DNA from: Coptis chinensis
Lineage: Eukaryota > Streptophyta > Magnoliopsida > Ranunculales > Ranunculaceae
Assembly (NCBI GenBank): GCA_015680905.1
Contig: CM027378.1
Coordinates: forward strand, 40,893,001-40,957,000
Direction: 5' to 3'
Length of the DNA: 64,000 bases
The translations under genes were made by a program, and so were the position numbers. This document shows, piece after piece, positions 11,235-22,280 of this stretch (positions within the stretch are counted from its first letter, which is position 1; the number at the start of each line of letters is the position of its first letter). Under the pieces are notes generated by a model. The model was not told where the DNA came from and did no database searches. It saw nothing but the letters and a program-made list of their open reading frames with translations.

Positions 11235-12667
11235 TGATAAGAGCCCAAAACTGTAGTTTTAACCCCTTAATAATCATACTGTTAGACCAATTATGTGAAT
11301 AATAAGTAAGAGTTAATACTGATTAAGTGTTTTTTATGCATTTCAGGCTTCAAAGTCCATTATGTGCAGAAATGTGCCACTTTAGCGAGATAAAGGAGCA
11401 AAAGTCGTTGAACTTCCTCCGGCGCCATATCTTTGGACTCAGACCTCGGATTGAGGCCCACCTTATGTCAAAACGACCGGCTCGGAAAGAGCTTTGCAAT
11501 GGTCCAAGCCTTGACCCAATCAGAGGAGCAGAAGTGGATGAAAAGTCTGTGGAAGCCAACTGCAGCTGAAAAGGCCTTTTGAATTTGAAAAGAATTGGGT
11601 TTTGGGCACGATTCTCGCCCAAAACATGGCTCCAAGCCCATGCACGATTTTTGGATCTGGATGTATAAAAACAAAAGCTTGACTCAGTGTTAATGGTAGT
11701 CAGTAGCCAGTAGTTAGAAAATAGTAGATAGTTTAGAATAGAAAGTAGCCATTAAAATAGCTTCTAGATCTAGTTTTATTTAATTGTTTTTGATTAAGTA
11801 TAGTTTCAAATCTAATTCATTTCATTAGATTAAACCTTGAATCTTGTTCTTCATTTGATTAGATCAATAAAGTAGTATTCTTTACCCATTTCGATTTTTT
11901 TCAATTCCAATTCTAGATCTAAATTCAATTCCTGTCCTTATTTCAATTTAGTCATTAAATTAGATTTCATTATTGTTAAATTAAGTAAATTTCAATGCTT
12001 TATATTATGTTTAGTCTTAATCTAAATGGAAATGATTATGAATGATTCAAGGCTAAACCTCCATTAGGGGGTTGTGAAGCCTTGATGAAAGCTTGATTCG
12101 ATTATCGTGAGAGTCGTCAGATTTTCTATTCCACTCTAGAGGCGATTAGTTCACCATGAGAATGGGTTTAATTGTTCACATGCTAGTTATGAATTGGTAG
12201 AAATGCCATGTATAATTAGGGATTAGGAATAACCAATTGTTCCATGAAGCGCATTTCAATTCGGATTACTGACGATTATTCGGATTAGTGGATTAAGTTG
12301 AGTTAAGGTGGAATCAATCCCCCTCTAACTCCTTATCATAGAATCAACGTAGCATTCCCTTAGTATTCTGATAACCGACTAGTTGCATCTTGTGGGTAGT
12401 TGCATCGTAGTATAATTCCCTTCGTAAAACTCTCATAGACTTAAAAACGACTAGTTAGATTAGAAAACATCCATGCTAGAGCACTAGGAGTGGAACGAAT
12501 TCGTTACTCCATTCTATTTCGATAGACTTGAGAGTAGGAAACTTTGATAATCAACCACGTAAAATTGTTAAGTTTAGTTTACTTACGTTGTGAATTCATC
12601 GTTCATTTCGTAGGTAGACTATTCATTTTTATCATATTCATTACATTTACAAATTTTACAGTTATCA
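11235..12667 (+). repeat. 5' LTR of the inner element
   Basis: It is 1433 bp long, TG..CA, and collinear with 22281-23702. TATA-like sequence GTATAAAAAC is near 11662. Confidence 0.95.
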
Positions 12668-12669
12668 AA

Positions 12670-12683
12670 TGGCGCCGCTGCCA
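12670..12683 (+). promoter_or_regulatory. Primer binding site (tRNA-Asp type), inner element
   Basis: TGGCGCCGCTGCCA begins two bases after the LTR end and differs by one base from the site of the outer element. It is complementary to the 3' end of tRNA-Asp. Confidence 0.9.
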
Positions 12684-13205
12684 TCTTAGTTGCACTTTAG
12701 CATTGTTTTCATAATAGAATTAGTAATTTTTAAGTCCCATTTCACCCACCCACCCTTGTTTGATTCATACTGTGGTTGCCGTTTCAGTTTTGGAAAAATT
12801 CCGCGAGGAAATACAATCGAAGCCAGCTTCAAAGAGAGCGCGACCAGCTATATGTTACTTGAATTTGATCAATACACTTTCAGTAGCGCCAAAGAAAGCG
12901 ACCAGCAGCTAAGTTCTTGGACTTTCGAATTTACAAAGGCGCCAGCATACAGATAGCCAGCATCCAGCAGCTTAAAATTTCCGGTTTTCCACAGTTTGAT
13001 TCAACTTCGAGTTGTCAAGTTTTTCAGTGTTCTATTCTCTTATATACACTGAACACGTACACAAGACGCTATTCATAAAGCGAAGCAAGGGCGCCTTGTC
13101 GGTATTCCTTTCTTCCACACCTCGCGATCTCCTGTTAGAGGTTTATACTAGTACATCGAAATTGTTTGACTGTTGCATGTTTAGTTAAGCTCGACTTAGT
13201 CTTGC
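12684..13205 (+). other. Leader of the inner element
   Basis: This is the untranslated leader with several GCGCC/GCGACCAGC-type words (about 12825-12970). The segment around 12838-12870 resembles 19367-19400, upstream of the second post-pol ORF, including the words GCGACCAGCT, GTTACT and GAATT in the same order. Confidence 0.5.
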
Positions 13206-15045
13206 ATGAGATTAAGGTCCGGCGAACAAAACACCTAACGAAATACACAACAACATCAACAAACAAGTCTATCTAGTATACCACAAACTACACCTCTAGC
13301 TACTATTCCACACACACCACCGATATAATGGGGAAGAAAGAGAGACTCCTCTCTCGGACTTCTACAAAGCCCTTGGCGATAGCCCCAAATCTTGCATCGT
13401 TCTAGCAGACCCACCGGGATTTGAGAATCCCTCCAAATATTTTTAATTTGTTACCCGTTTTTCATGGTTTAGACCATGAAAAACCTTACCAAAGATCGTA
13501 GGATTGAACAAGTCCTAACAACATTCCACCATCCTACGGTTGGTTGAACAAATTAAATTAAGGGTATTCCCTTTCACCTTAGCCCGATAAAGCGGCGTCT
13601 TGGTTAACTGCCCAAAGCGCTAATTACGTGGACTTCGTGGGCTAAACTTGTTCATTTGTTTATGGAACATTTTACCCACCCCTAAAGACGGATGAGATGC
13701 TTTCCAAGATTCATTTCTTTCGACAAAATCCTCATGAATCATTTTCGAGGCTTGGAATCGTTTCACCGATCTGCTTATAGAGTGTCCACACCATAACCTA
13801 GCAAAAGACACGTTAGTTAGTGCCTTTTCAAAGGACTTCAACATCACCATAAAGAAGTCCTTGACATTATGAATGAGGGTAGTTTCTTAAGTAAAGGAGC
13901 CTCGGAGGCTTATAAATTTTTAGAAGACCAAACTAAAGCGAAATAATAATTGGGGGTAGTGATGATATCCCCGCTCGATAGTTCTTCTTCAACAGTTAAG
14001 GCCGCCCGGTATGTTTGAAATTAAACACGATTCGAGCTTAAAACTCTAATCGAATCACTCACTAAAAAGGTAGAGGCCATTTACGTACAACAAAAGCCTA
14101 TCCCGCCATGAATGTAAATTCAAACCCATGTAGTTTCTGTTTGGAGCCCGAGCATCCCGATTCCCATCGTCCTATAGCCTATGAACAGGCTTGTTCCATT
14201 AATAGTGAACCTAACGCCCCTTGGAGACAAAATCCCAACTTCGGTTGGCGGAATAACCAAAACGTCACACCTCAAGGGTACAATCATCAATATGTTAGGC
14301 CAACGCAGAGCTTTAACCAAGCTCCACTACGACAAGGACAGGGTCAGGGTAATTTTAATAATTATAACAACCAAGTGCAACCTCGACAAGGTCAAGCACA
14401 AGGTCAAGCACAAGGTCAAGGTAATTATAATAATTATAATGCTAATAGAGGTATCGTTCCGGTAAATAATAACTATCAAAATCCACCAATAAATAATTCA
14501 CGGGAAATAGTTCCAGTAACACCACCCGTGACCACTACACCCACACAACCGGATCGTCTTGACACCTTTATACAAGTGAGCCAAAAACTTTTCCAAACCA
14601 TGGCTCAATCCAACCAACAGCTTCTACAATCCGTAAATAATTTAACCCAACAATTGGCTCAAGATAAAGCCCAACCCAAAGGTGTGTTTCCAGGTAACGC
14701 AATACCTAATCCTAAAACAACAAACACAGCCTTTGAGGTCACCGATAATACTAGTAATGAATATGAAAATGTAGGTGAGATAAATGCCATCACCACTCTC
14801 TGTTCTGGCAGAGTGGTTGATAACAAAGTAACTATGCCTATAGTTACCCCACCAGTAGCCCCTACACCTGCTATATTACTAGATACCGAAACAGAACCTA
14901 TATTACTAGTACCAGTTACAACACAACCTAAGAAACAGAAAGCCACGGTTAAACATCCAGGTGATATCATTGCTAAATATAGACAGAAACCACCGTTTCC
15001 ACAAAAATTAGCCATGTTAACTAGAGATACAAATTACGAGGAGAT
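13206..15045 (+). pseudogene. Gag of the inner element
   Basis: It is collinear with the outer Gag: the start context ATGAGATTAAGGTCCGG, a capsid-type region, a nucleocapsid-type knuckle (CSFCLEPEHPDSH, about 14130-14170), then a long tract of NNYN and QGQ/QAQ units (about 14330-14470), and a P/T-rich linker. The open C-terminal frame at 14108-15181 continues into the protease, as in Gag-Pol fusions of this family. It is broken, with several breaks in the N-terminal half. Confidence 0.85.
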
Positions 15046-15645
15046 TAGGGACGTTTTCAAGAATCTAACTATAAACCTTCCTTTCCTCGAAGCTATAAAA
15101 AAGCTACCACACCATGCTAAGTTTCTTAAGGAATTGTGTACTACTAGGCGTAAGACAAATATACCAAAAGACGCTTTTTAATGAACAATTCCCAAACTTA
15201 TCCGAACATAATGGAATTGTTAAGTACAAGGACCACGGGTCGATCCTATCAGTCTAATGCACCTTAGGAGATTCCTATCGACCACCGTTATTAGACACGG
15301 GGGCTAGTGTTAACTTACTCCCATTTTATTTGTATAGACAAATAGGTCTAGACAAGATGCAACCCACTAAAATGACGTTGCAATTAGCTGATCGGTCTAT
15401 TAAGTATCCTAAGGGTGTAGTCGAAAAATGTGTTGGTAAAAGTTCAGATTTCTACTATCCGGCTGATTTTGTAGTCCTCGATACGAGGTCGCTAAACGAC
15501 TCTGTCCCGATTATTTTAGGGCGTCCTTTCCTGGCAACTGCCAATGCGCTCATTAATTGCCGTGATGGTTCAATGTCCATGTCTTTTGGCCATCTTGCTG
15601 TTGAAGTCAATGTTTTAAAACAAGGACACACGCTTACCGATTAGA
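15046..15645 (+). pseudogene. Protease of the inner element
   Basis: The segment carries NLPFLEAIKKLPHHAKFLKE, then the active-site region with the nucleotide context of DTGASVNLLP at about 15295-15325, then LADRSIKYPKGVVE and IILGRPFLATANALIN. It is collinear with 1655-2527 (minus). It belongs to a broken fossil. Confidence 0.85.
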
Positions 15646-15649
15646 TCTA

Positions 15650-16316
15650 TGGATGGAGAGGTTAGCATGATCGAGAGCTTTGCTCGAGATTATTTCAACA
15701 ACACGCTTCCCGATAGTCATATGCGAAAATTCTTTCCTTTGGAAAGTCGGACTCAACATTTTCATTCCTACACTAATCGATACACGTATTATTGATGAGG
15801 AAGGGATAGATGACTTTCTCAAAGATGTAGAGGACTACCATAGTAATGTGGATATGACCAATCTAGATGAGGAATTTGATGAGTTTTTTTCGGTAGGTGA
15901 AATTTCACCTATCAAGAACAAACTTGCACAACATCCACCTCGATTCCCCTCCTTCCACCCTTTCAAACGAATCTCGAAGTTTGCACTCGATCCTTTTGTT
16001 TCTCCCTGCTTCATAATTTTTTAAATCCTCCTAGCAAAACGGATACTTGAGGAAGGACAAACTATTTGACACCTTCATTTTCAAAATTGAGACAGTCCCT
16101 ACACACACAATGAATGAGTTCGGTGCTAAAACCACATCCTCATTGTGCGGTGTCTGTCTTTCTAAAACTTATCCATATCCACCATATCCTCCACAACCAT
16201 TCACTTTTCCACACTTATTTACTAAAACACCCACGCATTCAAAAATGAAAAAGAAGGTGCATGATAGGTTACACAATAGGGTAATCCGACTTCGTTTGGA
16301 TTCCACTAGGCTGTAA
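15650..16316 (+). pseudogene. Extra ORF of the RT-less Athila subfamily (inner copy)
   Basis: This is the same unknown protein as at 1125-1658. Shared features are an acidic stretch (EDYHSNVDMTNLDEEFDEFF), FIFKIETVPTHTMNEF, a tyrosine/proline-rich part (YPYPPYPPQP), and the basic tail KMKKKVHDRLHNRVIRLRL before the stop. The outer element has reverse transcriptase, RNase H and integrase between its protease and post-pol noncoding stretch and shows no such frame. No function is proposed. Confidence 0.6.
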
Positions 16317-17519
16317 TCGTGGGGAAATCTTGGTGCTTCATTGTGTTTGGACATGTTTTCTCTGATATTTATTTATGGAATGATCCACAACTATTTCGGT
16401 TGTTGATATATGATCAACTGCATGTTCATACATATGTTTTAGATAAAGTCTTGAGTATCTGACTATAAACGACTCAAATTTCTGTGTTGGTGCATTTTCT
16501 TTCATTCCAATATATTGGTGAGTGCACCATTAAGGTAACCGGGCCCTCCCTATGGAGTGTGTGGCTGTAAGTACCGGATCCTAAGTCCACGGTTCACATA
16601 GTTCACGTTTTCCACTCTTGCATGTTTTTCTCGGATTTTTGAGACATGTTTCTCTATGGTGTGAATTATGTCTTTATTGCTTATTGTTTTTCCTTCTAAA
16701 AATAAAATAAAAAAATAAAAAATAAAAATAAACAGAGTAATCTAGGAAGTCTCGGGAATCGACTTTAAAAGACCCATCGCTAAAACAAATTTTCTAAGCT
16801 CCGTTGTAAAAATTAGTTTGGGGGTGGGGTGTTAAATGTTTCGTACTAAAATGTTTTTTATGTCCCATTAGAGTTGCTTAGGCGTTTTATTGTATTACGA
16901 TTCGGATTGACATAATCTATTAATTTAGATTTCATTCGTTAAGATAACTTACGTCATGCACGCATTTCGAGGCGTTTTCCACTATCACGTATGTCATCTG
17001 AAGTCGGAATAGAGTGTTTTATGGATCATTGGATAGGAAATTCTCTCCTGATCATTTCCATATCTCATTCGCAAAAATCGGACCGGTAACGAAGCGGGAA
17101 TTTTGATTTGAAATTCGCAAAAAAATCGAAAAAATCAAAAATTCGATTTTGGGCTTGGGCTAACCCAGCCCACCAGCCCATGGAAGCGGCTTTCAGCTCT
17201 TACCTTCTCACGAACAGTTCATCGCGTTCTTCATCTTCCACCACCATTAACGCCAAGCTTAAAGCTTAAACCTAAAACAAAAATCAAATAAAAAGAAAAC
17301 TAAAAACAACCCACGCCAAAAATCAAATCCCAACCCCAATCGACTTCAAACACCAATCAAAACCACCTCCACCAATTTAACCCAACAAAAACCACCAAAA
17401 ATTCAAAAATTTCGTGCTGCGCCGCCACCACACCGCTACCACCACTGTTCCTTCAGTCGGTCAAGTTAAACCACCACTACCATACCCTCTACAAACCCCA
17501 AACCGTATTCAAATTTCAA
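16317..17519 (+). other. Noncoding stretch between the extra ORF and post-pol ORF A
   Basis: It is conserved with 360-1120 (minus) and with 27300-28310 in the outer element. It contains a conserved block ACCGGGCCCTCCCTATGGAG (near 16538), a polypurine-like tract GGGGGTGGGG at 16820-16829, an A-rich low-complexity tract at about 16695-16735, and a block common to all three elements at about 16980-17110. Confidence 0.6.
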
Positions 17520-18673
17520 ATGGCTCAACAACGCCGAATCATACCGGAGCAAGTTTTCACTGCCGACCATTTCGCCCGTTTTTACGGTGACGAAATGGCT
17601 AGTAGAGACTGGAATAGTCTCGGTACTTGACCGAAGACTTCTACCATGAAGACTTGGTCCGACGGTTCTACAACACCAGGGGAGTTGGAAGGGAGTAGGA
17701 TTTTTGTGTTGGTGAAGAAGAAGAGGAGGGAGTTGACTCACGGATCAAGTTGGGTGAGATTCTAGGCATTCCGCCTAGAATCAATCTGAATGCCACTTTA
17801 TAGGATCCTCGGTTTGACGGGGTAGAGCCGTTGATGGGCGCATCGTCATCAATGGGAGTTACAATCAAACTCCCATTGTGTTCGCCAGCATCATCCACAG
17901 GACCAACCAACCGGCTACTTCGGTGGATTGGTCGAATGTCCTAGGCAAGGACAAGGTCGGTGACATCGGTCCGACCTGCCTCCATCGTCTATGGGTACTC
18001 CAGGAGCAGAAGTATGATTTCTGCATCCCGGAGTTTTCTTGAACATTATTAGGGGTTCGAAGGTCTTTGGCACCTCTCCCTGTGCTTATTACTAAGATCA
18101 TGCTGAAGATGAAAGCAACTCCTGCATCTGAGAGGATTTACATTACCCTGCACCGTAACCCGCGTATCTATAGGGAGTGTGTCCAACAAGTTTGGAGGAG
18201 GGCTGAGGATAGAGAGGAAGAAGAAGAGGATGGTGGAGCCGGGGACGGCAGGGATGATTCGGAGGAGGATGAGGAGGATGGGACTTGTTTTGATACGGAT
18301 GCCTTCCGAGGTGTTGGTCGATCTTTGGCGCATGGCTATGCTTCATAGGGGCATGCGTTCACTCAACACTCTCTGTGCAGACCTCCGGACTCGACAGGCG
18401 ACCATTCATCACAACTTCGAGATCCGCACCCAGAGGGAGGATGAGAGATGGGAGCAGGCGAGGGCTTAGATGGAAGCCCAGCGCCAGTTTAGAGTGGATA
18501 TGTTAGCACGCTTCCCACCTCATACAGACTCTGCCTCTGAGGACACAGCTACGAGGCATGAGCGTCGTCGACGAAGGACGACTGCTGCTGAACCTTCTGG
18601 AGCCCAGGAGCCACCACTAGAGACTGTGCCCTCAGCCACCACTGGCGAGGTGTTTAGAGAGGATGAGGAGTGA
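17520..18673 (+). pseudogene. Post-pol ORF A of the inner element
   Basis: It starts MAQQRRIIPEQVFTADHFA and ends in a coil-rich part with MEAQRQFRVDMLARFPP followed by an R/T/E-rich tail. The outer element has the matching ORF at 28311-29465 (MALRRRILPEHAF; MEAQRLFRIEMLRRMPP), and the left fragment has its first codons at the window edge. It lies where Athila elements carry their env-like gene, but I see no signal peptide or transmembrane segment, so env is not supported. It may correspond to the domain annotated in databases as putative plant transposon protein; that link is from memory and uncertain. It is broken, with several breaks. Confidence 0.6.
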
Positions 18674-19519
18674 TAGTCGTAGTTATTTTTGTTTTATAAG
18701 TTGTTGTTTTATTTACTTTTGTTGTTTTTATTGTAATGTAACTTTTATTTCCGTAATTTGAATTTTGTAAGTGAAAGGACCTCCGAATCAAAATTTTAAT
18801 ATAAGGGGTTATTTTCAGTTAGTGTGCTTGTTTCATTTTGACCCCACCTTCCCAACTTGTTTGGGGGTGGTTTTATCATTTCAAGCTGTATTTTTTATAA
18901 AAAACCCTAGTGTTAGAATTTACTGCGGAGTAAGGTGAAAATATGGAGTTTATGCCTATCTATGATTGAGAATCATTGTAGGATGAAATCTAGATTAAAT
19001 AGGTACATTCAATCATAAAATCCAAATAAGAGATACTGGGTTTGAATTGGAATACAGGATATGAGTTGTTTCCGTTTTCAAGTTTGGAAATTTTAGGATT
19101 TCCGGAAACTGCCGTAATTAGTTTTGGCAACTTTCCGATCCATTCTAGCAACTTTAAACCTATATAAACTTGATACAATCTATCCTCACAACTCACACTA
19201 CACCTAAACTCCATCACTCACCCTTCACACCCGCGATTCCCACGTTTTAGTCTCTATTTTCACAAAGCTGCAACTTCGGGCGCCGCCAGCGCCTAGTTAG
19301 CGCGCTTCAGCGCCCTACACTTCTGTCGAGAAAAATTTGCTCGAGGCGCCAGCGCCAAGTCAAGCGACCAGCTAAAGTTACTGGAATTCAAAAATACAAA
19401 AAGCCCCAGCGCTATATGTTGATGTTAGGCCAGCGCCAGCTCGACTTCTCTGGACCAGAAAAATTCCAGTTTTCGCGTTGTGCCGGTCGTTTTGCAACTA
19501 TTCCGAGCGTAGTTTTGAG
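18674..19519 (+). other. Noncoding stretch between post-pol ORFs A and B, inner element
   Basis: It holds a polypurine-like tract GGGGGTGG at 18863-18870 in the context CTTGTTTGGGGGTGG, then an AT-rich part, then a GCGCC-rich leader-like block at about 19260-19440 directly before ORF B. The outer element repeats the arrangement (tract at 29661-29668, GCGACC-rich block at about 30060-30170). Confidence 0.6.
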
Positions 19520-20443
19520 ATGACATCTCCCAATAATAATGCGAACGAGTCTTTTCGAAGATTTGTTCCAAAGCACTACTTACGGTGCTTGGTTTTGTGA
19601 GGTGATCACATACGTTGGTGGGAACCTCTTATGGTAAGACCGGCTGAACTTTATTCTCCAAAGACTTGCATCTTATTTTTATAATAACTGCATTTTCTTT
19701 GAGAGACCGGATGGAGAACAAGTTTTCTCCATCACCATTGACGATGAACCAATGGAAATTACCGGTTCTTGCTAGCATTTGTTCTTGGACTTGCTATGCC
19801 CGGCCGAGATACAAGACCCATGGTGCTATTGGGGTCGATAATATGCATGTCTATACTTATGAGTCTTTGCACGAGGCTTATGGGGCAGCATTTTCCGTAT
19901 TGAGGACCAAGGGGACTATAACGTTGCCCCGGTAGCCCGGTCCATGAACATAGGAACTGTTATGTTTTGGATTATGCTAAACATTTTAGGGGAATGGCGT
20001 TTTCTTACGTGAATGACGCCACTTGCAGCGTTTTTCCTTGCTTTAGCCAATGGGCCCGGTTCTATGACCTTCCCGGACTTTGATGTCTAGTTTAGCACGA
20101 GCCCATACCATGAGGCATAAGTACCTTCTTACCTGTTCTAATTTCAATTATTATGCTATGTTTCTTTCCTGTTTTTGTACACGTTTCACGGATTGGATTA
20201 AGGTAGACACGGGTGCGACCCACCAATAGTATTATTCGATCTTTCCGTGCAATGACTTGGCATGGGTGGCGGATACAACCTCACCAGGTTGCACCCTACA
20301 CCCCATCGGACCAAGTGGCACTTAATAGGTTAGCAACCATAGATGATAAATGGCGTGAAGCCCGGCAAATTATCATAGCATGGCAGATCGCGAAGGAACC
20401 TCACTTCTTTATAGAAGTAGAGGATGGCGAAGATGACGAATAA
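19520..20443 (+). pseudogene. Post-pol ORF B of the inner element
   Basis: It begins MTSP (ATG at 19520) and ends with an acidic tail, EVEDGEDDE. The last 75 residues match 30942-31163 of the outer element closely: both share MRPTN/VRPTN, HLVAPY/HQVAPY and IPSDMIPLN/TPSDQVALN, and the WQ.AKEP phrase before the acidic tail. I do not recognise the protein family. It is broken, with several breaks. Confidence 0.55.
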
Positions 20444-22270
20444 CAACGGGAGTGGAGGTAAGTTTTAGTTACATTGAGTGTCCGCTTATGTCCCAAGCAA
20501 TTCAATTATGTTAACCCCATAATGGGTAGAACTCTTATAGAGTTGTGTCGGGGTTTTATTTCCTATATTAGTGCGTTCTAACCGTTTTGCGGATGTTCCC
20601 GAATTTCACGCGCTTCAATGGTATTTTTCCTACCCTCTTTATTTAAATGCTTTGAGGACAAAGCATGCTTTTTGTTTGGGGGCATAGAAACACGCGTAAT
20701 TAAGACATCTGTTACGATATAGATAGACATAATATGCATTTGTTTTCTAGTTAAAATTTCAAAAATTTAAAAATATAAATAAATAAGTCATGCTATACAC
20801 TTAGGAATATTGGTATTGTTTCTTTCTCCATGCTATTAACAATCTAGAAGTCTCACATAGTCAAGTTGCATCGAATAATTGTTAGAAACTTAGGTTAATC
20901 GTAGGTAATAATCTTTGCATCTATCTATAAATATATTACATGAGTATCTATGATTGTTAGCGATAAGTTTCTGAAATCTAGGCTAGAGTACTTATTCTAC
21001 AAATCCTGTGAGAATATAGCCTAAAGCCTTATATGAGCCAAAACATTTGAGAAATGACACAAGGGAGAAGTAAAATCCGATAGAGAAATCACACGTCCAC
21101 TTGCTTGATCACTAAACCATATCCTAAGTGAGAATTTAGGCCGCTCTTTGGATCGATATAGCCAGAAATTCAAACCTATGAATTATTTTCCGCTAGTCGC
21201 CACTCTGAGCCTTTCATTAGCCCTTCCATAAACCACAATTCCTTTACCCTGTTACAAAAACAAAAACAAAATAAAAAAATAATAAAAAAAAAAAGAATAA
21301 ATCAACCTACCCAATTTAGAATAAGTCTGAGAATAGAACGAGAGTGAAGAAAAGAGAAGAAAAAACCTGTGTAAACAAAAATTGTTAGTTGCTTCAGAAA
21401 ATAAAGAAAAGAAGTTTCCATCCAAAGAAAAGAAAAATAGAAATAAAATAAAAACTCCAAAAAAATAGAATAAAAGGGAGTCAAAAGCCAAAGAAAAGAA
21501 AAAGAAAAATATGGCTAAGGATGGAAACAAAGTATAGAAGCAAAAGAAAATAACAAGGTTTTCTCTAAGTTACATAATACGAAGACTCTATTATCTCAGA
21601 CTTGTCCTTTTGAATATCCATTTCCTTCCTTCTTAAACCACCTCCTAATCCCCGTAACACCTAATAAAGACCTCTAGCTCAATTAGGAATAGGTTAGTGT
21701 GATAGTAAGTGGCAGATGTGTTTGATCGACCCCGGCTTCCTTGTTGTCATTGAGATTGTAAGGTAAAGTGTGCCCACTGTACACTGGAGTAGCGAAACCT
21801 GAGTGGAAAAATCAGAGTGTTGTTTCTTGACTATTATTGTGAGAACCTACTTAAGGGCGCTTATTCCGAAGTTCTCGAAACAAACCTCGCTAAACATTTG
21901 ATAGTACTACTCATTGTATATATGTTTATTGTAGATGATTGATTATTATGCATATATTAACTTAGGGTTTTTTGACTTGGTTATTCTTATGTAATTGCTA
22001 GAGAGATGTATAGATAGTTGAGCATGAATAAGGAAACAATAGTTTTATTTTCTTAGTCGTTGTAGTATAGATGAAGTTTGTGAGTACCTTCACTCGAAAA
22101 CTCTCACGAGGGGCTATAACTCGTCCACTAGGGAATTCCTAGTGGTTTAAGGCCTTGTTGCATATGGTCAATGCAATCGCACTTTCGATGAAACGAGATT
22201 AGGTAGAACTCCATTTTTGGTCACTTATTCTAATTTCTCATCTTTGCTTGAGGACAAAAAAATGTTTGTT
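20444..22270 (+). other. 3' noncoding block of the inner element
   Basis: About 1.8 kb without a gene. It contains a second polypurine-like module (TTTGAGGACAAAGCATG followed by TTTGTTTGGGGG, 20652-20682) and A/G-rich low-complexity sequence at about 21256-21560. It is very similar along its length to 31164-32960 of the outer element, more so than the two LTRs are to each other. Confidence 0.7.
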
Positions 22271-22280
22271 TTGGGTGGTT
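22271..22280 (+). promoter_or_regulatory. Polypurine tract of the inner element
   Basis: TTGGGTGGTT lies immediately before the 3' LTR at 22281, after the word GCTTGAGGACAA. It is the expected plus-strand primer site. Confidence 0.75.

Noticed and set aside
18067-18348. Open frame rich in E and D, and overlapping frames at 18179 and 18143
   Set aside because: They overlap post-pol ORF A, and only the frame shared with the outer element is supported.
17520-20443. Post-pol ORFs A and B as an envelope gene
   Set aside because: Position fits an env-like gene, but no signal peptide, transmembrane helix or cysteine pattern was seen, so env is not claimed.
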